From: Streptomyces tauricus
GTDB taxonomy: Bacteria; Actinomycetota; Actinomycetes; Streptomycetales; Streptomycetaceae
Direction of reading: 5' to 3'
Length of the DNA stretch: 64,000 nucleotides
Assembly (NCBI RefSeq): GCF_014650955.1
Contig: NZ_BMVY01000007.1
Coordinates: forward strand, 35,819 to 99,818
Below are positions 52,733 through 59,806 of the stretch, piece by piece. Below the pieces are notes generated by a model. That model did no database searches. It was not told the origin of the DNA and saw nothing but the letters and a program-made list of their open reading frames with translations. Numbering within the stretch: position 1 is the first letter of the stretch; every line of letters begins with the position of its first letter. Position numbers and translations under genes: made by a program.

Positions 52733-53764
52733 ATGGAGTTCAGCCTGATCTTCTTCTCCGGCGACGAGAAGAACAAGTACCGGTTCGTCTTCGACGCCGC
52801 CCGGTACGCCGACGAGAACGGCTTCACCGCCATCTGGACCCCCGAACGGCACTTCCACCGCTTCGGCGGCCTCTACCCCAACCCCTCGGTACTGGGAGCC
52901 GCGCTGGCCGGCGCCACCCAGCGCCTCGGCATCCGCGCGGGCAGCGTCGTACTGCCCCTGCACAGCCCCATCCGGGTGGCCGAGGAGTGGGCGGTGGTCG
53001 ACAACCTGTCCCACGGGCGGGCCGGCATCGCCCTGGCCACCGGGTTCAGCCCGGTGGACTTCGCCATCAACCCGGACGGCTGGCAGGACAGGCGACAGCG
53101 CACCTTCGACGCCGTGGACACCATCCGCGAACTCTGGGAAGGCGCCCCGGTCTCGGCCCAGGACGCCCTCGGGAACTACGTCGAACTGGAACTGCACCCC
53201 CAGCCCGTCCAGCCCCAGCTGCCGATCTGGCTCACCTGCACCAAGAGCCCGGACACCTTCGAGACGGCCGGCCGGCTCGGCTGCAACGTACTGACCGCTC
53301 TGATCGACATGACCAACGAGGAACTGGAGGACAAACTCGCGCTCTACCACAAGACCCTCCAGGACTACGGGCACGACCCGGACGACCACACCGTCACGCT
53401 GATGCTGCACACCTTCATCGGCACCGACCTGGAAGAGGTACGGGAGACCGTCCGGCCGCCCTTCACGGACTATCTGCGTTCCTTCCTGACCGTCATCGAC
53501 TCGCAGAAGAAGAACCTCGCGCCGGGGGCCGGCGTACGGGACATGTCCGAGGCCGACCAGGACCAGCTCATCGAGTTCGCCTTCGACAAGTACTTCGAGA
53601 AGGGCGCGCTGCTGGGCACCCCCGACTCCTGCACCGCGGTGGTCGACCGCTTCAAAGGCATGGGCGTCACGGAGATCGCCTGCCTCATCGACTTCGGCGT
53701 GGACGAACAACTCGTCGTCGAGAGCCTGAGCCACCTCAACGAACTACGGAGGCGTTACGCATGA
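52733..53764 (+). CDS. Luciferase-like flavin monooxygenase (MupA/Atu6239 family)
   Basis: A 343-residue LLM-class enzyme of the kind repeatedly found in PKS/NRPS clusters. Family stretches are MEFSLIFFSGDEKNKY, IWTPERHFHRFGGLYPNPSV, AGSVVLPLHSPIRVAEEW and GRAGIALATGFSPVDF. It uses FMNH2 and O2 to hydroxylate or cleave a carrier-bound intermediate. FMNH2 could come from the flavin reductase at 56.2 kb. AAGGAGG lies 9 nt before ATG 52733, just past the PKS repeat tail. Its stop overlaps the condensation-domain gene by 4 nt. Confidence 0.93.
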   Translation: MEFSLIFFSGDEKNKYRFVFDAARYADENGFTAIWTPERHFHRFGGLYPNPSVLGAALAGATQRLGIRAGSVVLPLHSPIRVAEEWAVVDNLSHGRAGIALATGFSPVDFAINPDGWQDRRQRTFDAVDTIRELWEGAPVSAQDALGNYVELELHPQPVQPQLPIWLTCTKSPDTFETAGRLGCNVLTALIDMTNEELEDKLALYHKTLQDYGHDPDDHTVTLMLHTFIGTDLEEVRETVRPPFTDYLRSFLTVIDSQKKNLAPGAGVRDMSEADQDQLIEFAFDKYFEKGALLGTPDSCTAVVDRFKGMGVTEIACLIDFGVDEQLVVESLSHLNELRRRYA

Positions 53765-55242
53765 CCGCCGGTGTTCCCACGGGTTCGGCCGCACGGCTGG
53801 CCACGCTCACTCCCGAGCAACGGGACCTGCTCCGCGCCCGGTTACGTGACCGGGCCCTCCGCACGCCAACGCGGCTGACCCCGGGCCAGGAGCGGTTGTG
53901 GCGCGCCCACCGCACCGCCGCGGGCCGGCCCGTGGACGTGGTCTGCCAGGCCGTGCGCCTGACCGGGGCCCCGGTCGACCTCGACCTGCTGGCCGAACGC
54001 GTCCAGGGTTTCGTCCGCGCCCACGAGTCACTGCGCACCACCTTCACCATCGAGAAGGACGGCTCCCGGCAGGACGGCTCCCAGGAGGACAGCTTCTGGG
54101 AGGACGGCGGCGCGGTGCGGCCGGTGGTGCACGAGGACCTGCCTCCGCGGCTGGTCCGCACCCGCTGCCCCGGAGGGCCGGAGCAGGCGCACGCCCTGGC
54201 CCGTGAGCTGGCGTACGAGCCGTTCGACCTGGCCGAAGGACCGCTCCTGCGGGTGGTCCTCGCCGAGGGCGCCTCCGAGGAGGAGGCCTGGCTGCTCGTC
54301 GTCGTCCACAACCTGGTCTTCGACGCCTGGTCCTTCGAGCTGCTCCTCGACGAACTGGCCCGTGACCCGGCCGCTCCCGCTCCCGCGACGCGTCCCTTCG
54401 GCCGTTTCGCCCTGGAGCAGGCCGAGTCGACGGCCGGACCGCGGGGCCAGGAGGCGGCCCGCTTCTGGGCGGCGGAACTGGCGGACGCCCCGCCCCCGCT
54501 CGCCACCGACCGCCCCCGGGGGCTGACTTCCCCCGGCACCGGCGGACGGGTGGACCTCACCCTCTCCGGCACCGTGGCCCGGGGCGTCGCCGAAGCGGCC
54601 AGGGGCTCGGCCGCCACCGCCTACGCCGGCTGGGCGGCCGTCGCATGGGCCACGCTCGCCGAGTTCAGCGGCGTACCGGACGTCCTGCTCGGCACCTTCA
54701 CCGCCAACCGGGACGGGCCGGACGCGCAGCAGACCGTCGGCTACCTGCTCAACGTACTGCCGCTGCGCCTGCGTGATCCCGGCGACGGCACCTGGGGAGC
54801 GAGGATCAGGGCCGCCCACACGGCGTCGACACGGGGGCTGCGGTACGCGTCGTACCCGGCGGAGCTGATCGCCGCCGAACGCCGACTCCCCGGTCTGCAC
54901 CCGCTGTTCGACGTGGCGTTCGTCTTCGACAGCCCCACCGAGGGCTCGCGCACGATGCCGAGTTCCGTCGTACCCGCACGGAGCGCCGTCGTGTCCCCGT
55001 ACGACGTGGACAAGGGCGTGGCCCGCTACGGCCTGACGCTCTCGGTCCACCCCGCGCCAGAGGGTGCCTCCGGCTGGATCGAGTACGACACCGGGCTGTA
55101 CGACAGGAGCACGGTCGAGCGCCTGGCCGACCGTTTCACCGCGCTGGCCGCCCAGGCGTCCGGTACGGCGGGCCAGGTGTCCGGTGCGGCGGAGCGGGCG
55201 TCCGGTGCGGCAGGGCGGGCGTCGCGAGAGGCCGGACAGTGA
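53761..55242 (+). CDS. Stand-alone condensation-domain protein with altered active site
   Basis: A 493-residue protein with the fold of NRPS condensation domains: LTPGQERLWRAHRT (C1), HESLRTTFTI (C2), then VVVHNLVFDAWSFELLLDEL at the active site (C3), TFTANRDGPDAQQTVGYLLNVLPLR (C5) and HPLFDVAFVFDS. In C3 the catalytic second His of HHxxxDG is Asn184 and the Gly is Ala189. Codon 28 is TTA (53842-53844). The C-terminus consists of 21-bp repeats (SGAAGRA type). It may act as a docking or non-catalytic partner, or use another base (inference). Confidence 0.88.
   Translation: MTAGVPTGSAARLATLTPEQRDLLRARLRDRALRTPTRLTPGQERLWRAHRTAAGRPVDVVCQAVRLTGAPVDLDLLAERVQGFVRAHESLRTTFTIEKDGSRQDGSQEDSFWEDGGAVRPVVHEDLPPRLVRTRCPGGPEQAHALARELAYEPFDLAEGPLLRVVLAEGASEEEAWLLVVVHNLVFDAWSFELLLDELARDPAAPAPATRPFGRFALEQAESTAGPRGQEAARFWAAELADAPPPLATDRPRGLTSPGTGGRVDLTLSGTVARGVAEAARGSAATAYAGWAAVAWATLAEFSGVPDVLLGTFTANRDGPDAQQTVGYLLNVLPLRLRDPGDGTWGARIRAAHTASTRGLRYASYPAELIAAERRLPGLHPLFDVAFVFDSPTEGSRTMPSSVVPARSAVVSPYDVDKGVARYGLTLSVHPAPEGASGWIEYDTGLYDRSTVERLADRFTALAAQASGTAGQVSGAAERASGAAGRASREAGQ
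55159..55221. repeat. Three in-frame 21-bp repeats at the end of the condensation gene
   Basis: Units beginning TCCGGT at 55159, 55180 and 55201 encode a seven-residue SGxAGRA-like repeat at the C-terminus. Confidence 0.8.
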
Positions 55243-56201
55243 GTACGCCGCGGCTGTGCGCCGCCGCGTACGAACTGGGCGAGTACGAGGCTCCTGTGAC
55301 GGAGCTGCCGGAACTGAGCGCCGCGCCGGACGTGGCGGCCGAACTGACCTCCGCGGCCGCCGGGTTCTCCGTCTACCGCTGGTCGCAGGCGCCGCTGGTG
55401 GAGCTGATGGCCGCGGCCGTACAGAAATGTCTGGCCGGAGCAGGCGTCCCGGGGAAGGCCGTGGACACGGTGTTGCTCGCCACGGACTCCCTCCCGCACG
55501 ACCGCGGCGCCCACCGCGATGTCGCCGAGCTGCTCCAGGAGACCGGCATGACCGGCGCCACGGTCGCCACGCTCGGGCTGATGGACTGTGCCACGGCGAT
55601 GTTCGCGCTGGGCAACGCGGCCTCCCTGGTCAGGGACGGCACCGCACGGCACGTCATGGTCGTCAGCGGTGACCTGGCCGACCTCTCGACCGGCGGGGAG
55701 CGTCTCGTGGCCGGCGGCGCGGCGATCGCCAGCGACGGTGCCGCCGCCGCCCTGGTCTCCGCCGACGCACCCGGGCTGCCGATCCTGGCCATGGCCCACC
55801 ACGGCGCGGCCGAGGAACGCCGGGACGCGCCGCCGCACCAGCGGCTGACCGCCCGCCTGACCGCCTACCGGGAGCTGTTCACCGGCCTGGCGGACCGGCA
55901 CCGCGTCCGGCCGGACAGGTCGCTCGTCCTGCCCAGCAACTTCGCGCGCAACGTGATGGAGATGTACCTCGCCGACGTCGGATTCGACAGCCGGCGGATC
56001 GCGCTGGACAGCGTGGGCCGCATCGCCCACTGCCAGGGCAGCGACCCGCTGATCCACCTCGCCGACCGGCTCGGCGCACCGGAGCCCGCCACCGGCCCGG
56101 GCACCCCGGAGGAGTACGTCCTGCTCGGCGCCGGCATGTCCCATCTGGCCGCGGTGCTGCTCGGCGCCGACGCGCTCCCGGCGGAGGGAGAGTTCCGTTG
56201 A
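55239..56201 (+). CDS. Ketosynthase III-like protein, second (degenerate)
   Basis: A 320-residue thiolase-fold protein. The nucleophile Cys is residue 117 in LGLMDCATAMFALGNA. The segment expected to hold the catalytic His reads LVLPSNFARNVMEM without His, and the third site is GRIAHCQGSDPLI. It shares the GSD form with the other KAS III-like protein, so the two look like divergent members of one acyltransferase-like branch. It may be a non-condensing transferase or a partner subunit. GTGA overlap with the upstream gene and TTGA overlap with the flavin reductase gene. Confidence 0.75.
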   Translation: MSTPRLCAAAYELGEYEAPVTELPELSAAPDVAAELTSAAAGFSVYRWSQAPLVELMAAAVQKCLAGAGVPGKAVDTVLLATDSLPHDRGAHRDVAELLQETGMTGATVATLGLMDCATAMFALGNAASLVRDGTARHVMVVSGDLADLSTGGERLVAGGAAIASDGAAAALVSADAPGLPILAMAHHGAAEERRDAPPHQRLTARLTAYRELFTGLADRHRVRPDRSLVLPSNFARNVMEMYLADVGFDSRRIALDSVGRIAHCQGSDPLIHLADRLGAPEPATGPGTPEEYVLLGAGMSHLAAVLLGADALPAEGEFR

Positions 56202-56746
56202 CCATCCACGCCACGGCCACCGAGCCGGTGACCGCCTCACTCCTGCGCACCACGGCCCGATGTCTTCCCACCGGGGTCACCGTGGTGACCAGCGGGCTGG
56301 GGCCCGACGTGCACGGCATGACCGTCAACTCCTTCACGACCCTGTCGCTCGAACCCCCGCTGGTGTCCTTCAGCGTGCGGCACGACGCCAGGATCAGAGG
56401 GCCGGTGGAGCGCACCGGCGGCTTCGTCGTCAACGTCCTCGCCGCCGAACAGACCGAGCTGGCACGGTGGTTCGCCAACCGGAACCGCCCGCTGGGCGCG
56501 GAGAGCTTCGCCGAGGTGCGTACCGAGGACGCGCCGGTGACCGGCGGGGTACGCATCGCCGGGACCGTCGGGTACTTCGCCTGCCGGGCCGTGCGGTTCA
56601 TCGAACTCGGCGACCACGTTCTGGTGGTCGGCCTGGTGCACGAGTGCGGCGCCCGCGAGAAGGCGCGGCAACTGCTCTTCGTGGACGGGGAGTTGAGGGC
56701 CGCGCAGGACCGGCCGGCCGAACCGCCCCGAGCCGAGGAACAGTGA
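56198..56746 (+). CDS. Flavin reductase (FMN-binding split-barrel)
   Basis: A 182-residue NAD(P)H:flavin oxidoreductase. It has TGVTVVTSGLGPDVHGMTVN, FTTLSLEPPLVSFSV, ARWFANRNRPLG and a GDHVLVVGLVHECGA region with the conserved His. It supplies reduced flavin to the luciferase-like monooxygenase of the cluster. The start is a TTG at 56198 that overlaps the previous stop by 4 nt, with GGAGGGAG nine bases upstream. A run of 12-bp repeats follows its stop. Confidence 0.9.
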   Translation: MTIHATATEPVTASLLRTTARCLPTGVTVVTSGLGPDVHGMTVNSFTTLSLEPPLVSFSVRHDARIRGPVERTGGFVVNVLAAEQTELARWFANRNRPLGAESFAEVRTEDAPVTGGVRIAGTVGYFACRAVRFIELGDHVLVVGLVHECGAREKARQLLFVDGELRAAQDRPAEPPRAEEQ

Positions 56747-56747
56747 T

Positions 56748-56805
56748 CCGGGAAACGACCCGGGAAACGACCCGGGAAGCGCCCCGGGTAGTGATCCGGG
56801 AAAGG
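56748..56805. repeat. Five 12-bp tandem repeats between flavin reductase and GNAT genes
   Basis: Units of CCGGGAAACGAC at 56748 and 56760 are perfect; three degenerate copies follow at 56772, 56784 and 56796. The last runs into the AAAGGAG ribosome binding site of the GNAT gene. Confidence 0.85.
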
Positions 56806-56819
56806 AGCAGTGCCCGAAG

Positions 56820-57329
56820 ATGACCGCACCGCGTATCCGTGAACTCCGGGAGTCGGACTATCCCTCTCTGATCGCCCAGGTGGACGACTGGTGGGGCCGC
56901 CCGGTGGCCCACATGCTGCCCCGGCTGTTCCTGCGCCACTTCCACTCGACCAGCCTGGCGGCCGTGACCGACCGGGGTGTGGTCGCCGGCTTCCTGGTCG
57001 GCATCGTCTCGCCCTCCGAACCGGGGGAGGCGCACACCCACTTCATCGCGGTCGCCCCCGACCACCGCCGGTCCGGCCTCGGCGGGGTGCTCTACGGGCG
57101 CTTCTTCGAACTGGCCGGGAAGCGGGGATGCCGGACCGTCACCGCTGTCGTGTCGCCCGGCAACACCCGGTCCCAGCGCTTCCATCTCGCGACGGGGTTC
57201 GAGCCGATCCCCCTGCCGTCGGCGGGGCCTCCGGAGGGGGAGAGCACGGCGGACACGGACGGCCTGCCGGTCTGGAAGGACTGGGACGGCCCGGGGGAGG
57301 ACCGTATCCGGTTCTCGTACGCACTGTGA
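56820..57329 (+). CDS. GNAT-family N-acetyltransferase
   Basis: A 169-residue GNAT enzyme transferring an acyl group from acyl-CoA to an amine. The acetyl-CoA loop is HFIAVAPDHRRSGLGGVLYG; AVVSPGNTRSQRFHLATGF is the late motif. It resembles general actinobacterial GNATs more than bona fide EctA, but an amine acylation would be the missing step between the EctB-like and EctC-like enzymes of this cluster (inference). AAAGGAG lies 12 nt upstream. Three 14-bp repeats start at its stop codon. Confidence 0.88.
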   Translation: MTAPRIRELRESDYPSLIAQVDDWWGRPVAHMLPRLFLRHFHSTSLAAVTDRGVVAGFLVGIVSPSEPGEAHTHFIAVAPDHRRSGLGGVLYGRFFELAGKRGCRTVTAVVSPGNTRSQRFHLATGFEPIPLPSAGPPEGESTADTDGLPVWKDWDGPGEDRIRFSYAL

Positions 57330-57362
57330 CGAACGCACTGTGACGAGCGCACTGTGACGAGG
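57321..57362. repeat. Three 14-bp repeats spanning the GNAT stop codon
   Basis: GCACTGTGACGAAC-type units at 57321, 57335 and 57349; each contains the TGA used as the GNAT stop. The last merges with GAGGAGAG, the ribosome binding site of the next gene. Confidence 0.85.
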
Positions 57363-57372
57363 AGAGTCACCC

Positions 57373-58497
57373 ATGCTGAACATACTCACCACCGAGCGGG
57401 CCGTCCTCGACAAGGCGCTGCCCGGGTTCGACGCCCGGCTGGCCGAGTTGGGCACGGCGGCCGTCGAGGACCCCGACACCCATGTCATCGAGGAGTTCCG
57501 CGCAGCCGGCGGCGGCAACGTCCTCATCCCGGTCGCCCTGGGCGGTGGGGGCCTGAGCTGTCTTGAAGGGGCGCGTCTGCAGCGTGCGGTGGGCAGCCGG
57601 GCCCCCTCGCTGGCCGTGGCGTCCACCATGCACCACTACAAGGTGGCCTGGCTGGCGCACGTGCTGGGCGACGGGGCGGCCGGCGTGCTCTCGGAGATCG
57701 TCGGCCGGCGGCTGCTCGTCTCCTCCTGCGGCGCCGAGGGCAGTTCCGGCAAACAGCTCTTCGCACCCGGTATCAGGGTGGCCGCGGCGAAGGGCGGCGG
57801 TCTGCGGCTCACCGGTTCCAAACGGCCCTGTTCCCTGGTCGGATCGATGGGCCTGCTGACCCTGCTGGCACCCGGGCCGCCGGATTCGCCGTACGCGGGC
57901 GACCTGCTGATCGTGATGGTCCCCGCCGAGGCGCCCGGACTGCGCCGGGAGCCCTTCTGGGGGAACCACGCCCTGCGGGCCGCGCAGACCGACGCCGTGG
58001 TGCTGGACGACGTGTTCGTCCCGGACCACATGATCGTGCCGCTGGGTGATCCGGAGCAGGCGACCGGCCGGCTGAACTCGCTCATGGCGCGTTTCCTGAT
58101 CCTCATCACCGCCGCGTACGTGGGTATCGCCACCGGCCAGGTGGAGCGGCTCTTCGCGGACGGACGAGGACAGGCCGGCGACCGGGTGAGCGCCCTCGGC
58201 CCGCTGGAGACTGTGTCGGCCGCCGTCGAGGCGATCGCCCGCGAACTGGACGACGGCTCACCGGAGGAAGCACTTCTGGGCCGGATCCTGCTGGTCCGGT
58301 ACACCGCCCAGCGGGCGATCGCGGAGGCCACCGACCGGGTCCTGGAGCTGATGGGCGGCATGTCCTTCGTGCGCGACGGCAACGGGGTGGACCTGCTGGC
58401 CGCCAGTCGCGCCCTGGCCTTCCACCCTCCGTCGGAGCACACCATGCGCGAGCCGCTGGACGAGTGGCTGGGCGGCGGCGGACTCACGCTGCTGTGA
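57373..58497 (+). CDS. Acyl-CoA dehydrogenase-like flavoenzyme, second
   Basis: A 374-residue acyl-CoA dehydrogenase-fold protein, more divergent than the one at 32-33 kb. It has the N-terminal helical domain, then the middle-domain segments LRLTGSKRPCSLVGSMGLL and LLIVMVPAEAPGL, with LDDVFVPDHMIVP, and a C-terminal LELMGGMSFVRDGNGVDLLAA. It may desaturate a thioester, or act as an N- or C-hydroxylating flavin enzyme as some natural-product members do. GAGGAG precedes ATG 57373. The catalytic base could not be placed with confidence. Confidence 0.85.
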   Translation: MLNILTTERAVLDKALPGFDARLAELGTAAVEDPDTHVIEEFRAAGGGNVLIPVALGGGGLSCLEGARLQRAVGSRAPSLAVASTMHHYKVAWLAHVLGDGAAGVLSEIVGRRLLVSSCGAEGSSGKQLFAPGIRVAAAKGGGLRLTGSKRPCSLVGSMGLLTLLAPGPPDSPYAGDLLIVMVPAEAPGLRREPFWGNHALRAAQTDAVVLDDVFVPDHMIVPLGDPEQATGRLNSLMARFLILITAAYVGIATGQVERLFADGRGQAGDRVSALGPLETVSAAVEAIARELDDGSPEEALLGRILLVRYTAQRAIAEATDRVLELMGGMSFVRDGNGVDLLAASRALAFHPPSEHTMREPLDEWLGGGGLTLL

Positions 58498-58533
58498 ACC
58501 GCCGGCCGCGAAAGGAGGGGGGACTCCGTTCTG

Positions 58534-59727
58534 TTGCCACCGATGCCGATGCCGATGCCGATGCCGAAGCCCGTGCCCATGTCACCGATGTCGCCGACGC
58601 CACCGTGGTCACTGCGGAACATGACCGGGACTGAGACCGGGACCGGGACCGACGCCGTGGCGTGTCCGCCCCTGATGTGGCCGGGAGAGGCCGGGGAACT
58701 GCGTGGGAAGCTGGCCGCCGCCGCTCGGGGTGAGGCCTTCCTGCTCCACGCGGGCAGCGGCACTCCGCCGGGGGCGGTTCCCCGCGCCGAGCACATCACC
58801 CGCCAACTGACCCTGCTGGCACAGGCCATGGTCGTCCTGTCCTACGCGCTCGGCGTCCCGGTCGTGCCCGTCGCCGAGATCCACGCACCTCCCGCCGCCG
58901 ACGGACGCGCCGGGCCCGCCCGGCCACCGGACGTCCACCGGGCGTCGGCCATGGCCCTCAACCTGGTCCGGGCGTTCAGCGGTGACGTCCGCCCGGATGT
59001 GCCGTGGGCGCACGAACTGAACCGGGCGTTCGTCGCGAGTTCCCCCGAGCGCGAGCGCGCCCGGTACGAGCCGCTGACCGGCAGGATCGGGTCCGCGCTG
59101 AGTTTCCTGCACGCCTGCGCAGGCAGGCCCGCGGTGCTGCCGCGGCCCGCCGTCAGCCGTACCGTCCTCGCGGACGACTCCGCCCTGCCCCCGGCCGACG
59201 GGCCCGGCGGCGGCCGGTGGGACCCCGTCGGCCACCTGGTCTGGCTGCACCACTCCTCGGCCGGGGCCGGTTGCGGACCGGCCGCTGCCGCCGCCCGGAT
59301 CGGCAACCCGCTCGGTGTGGTGGTGGAGGCCGACACCACCCACGACGCCGTCCTCACCCTGATCGACCGCCTGGACCCGGAACGCTCCGCGGGACGGCTC
59401 ACCTTCCTCACCAGGTTCGGGGCGGACCGGATCACCGACCTCCTGCCGGAACTGGTGCAGAAGGTCGCCTCCACCGAGGCCGAGGTCGTCTGGGCCTGCG
59501 ACCCCTGGCACCGCAACCGCCGGGACCCGGCAGGTGTCCTCGCCGAGGCCGACGCCTTCATGGAACTGCACCGGACGCTGGGCACCCACGCGGGCGGCCT
59601 CCACCTGCCCCCGCACCACGACGGGGCCGCCGGTCGGCCCGGCGCACTGGACCTGGTCCTCGCGCTCGCCGTGACGGCCTCCGACCGGAGCCACCCACCC
59701 AAGGCCACCGCCCCTGTTGCCGAGTGA
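58534..59727 (+). CDS. Class II DAHP synthase-like protein, apparently degenerate
   Basis: A 397-residue homologue of plant-type (class II) 3-deoxy-arabino-heptulosonate 7-phosphate synthase. Clear matches are EAFLLHAGSGTPPG, RIGNPLGVVVEADTTHD, RLTFLTRFGADRI and EVVWACDPWHRN. The usual GDCAE metal Cys region reads GSGTPPG, and the late Glu segment reads GGLHLPPHHDG. Two of the four metal ligands are therefore probably missing, while the His in DPWHRN is kept. The N-terminus is a Met-Pro repeat (CCGATG hexamers). The TTG start at 58534 follows AAAGGAGG; ATG 58543 is an alternative. Last gene of the rightward arm. Confidence 0.8.
   Translation: MPPMPMPMPMPKPVPMSPMSPTPPWSLRNMTGTETGTGTDAVACPPLMWPGEAGELRGKLAAAARGEAFLLHAGSGTPPGAVPRAEHITRQLTLLAQAMVVLSYALGVPVVPVAEIHAPPAADGRAGPARPPDVHRASAMALNLVRAFSGDVRPDVPWAHELNRAFVASSPERERARYEPLTGRIGSALSFLHACAGRPAVLPRPAVSRTVLADDSALPPADGPGGGRWDPVGHLVWLHHSSAGAGCGPAAAAARIGNPLGVVVEADTTHDAVLTLIDRLDPERSAGRLTFLTRFGADRITDLLPELVQKVASTEAEVVWACDPWHRNRRDPAGVLAEADAFMELHRTLGTHAGGLHLPPHHDGAAGRPGALDLVLALAVTASDRSHPPKATAPVAE
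58540..58563. repeat. Four CCGATG hexamers at the start of the DAHP synthase-like gene
   Basis: Perfect hexamer repeat encoding PMPMPM at the N-terminus; further degenerate units follow. Confidence 0.85.
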
Positions 59728-59806
59728 CCCACCAGTGGCTCACCGAAACGAAAGAACGCAAGAGGCGTACGCCGAGGTCAGGAGACAGCACCGTCCGCCG
59801 CGCCCG

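Noticed and set aside
59728..59806. Possible terminator hairpin between the DAHP synthase-like and dehydrogenase genes
   Set aside because: GTGACCCACCAGTGGCTCAC pairs with a mismatch and leaves only a 2-nt loop, so it is not a plausible stem-loop.
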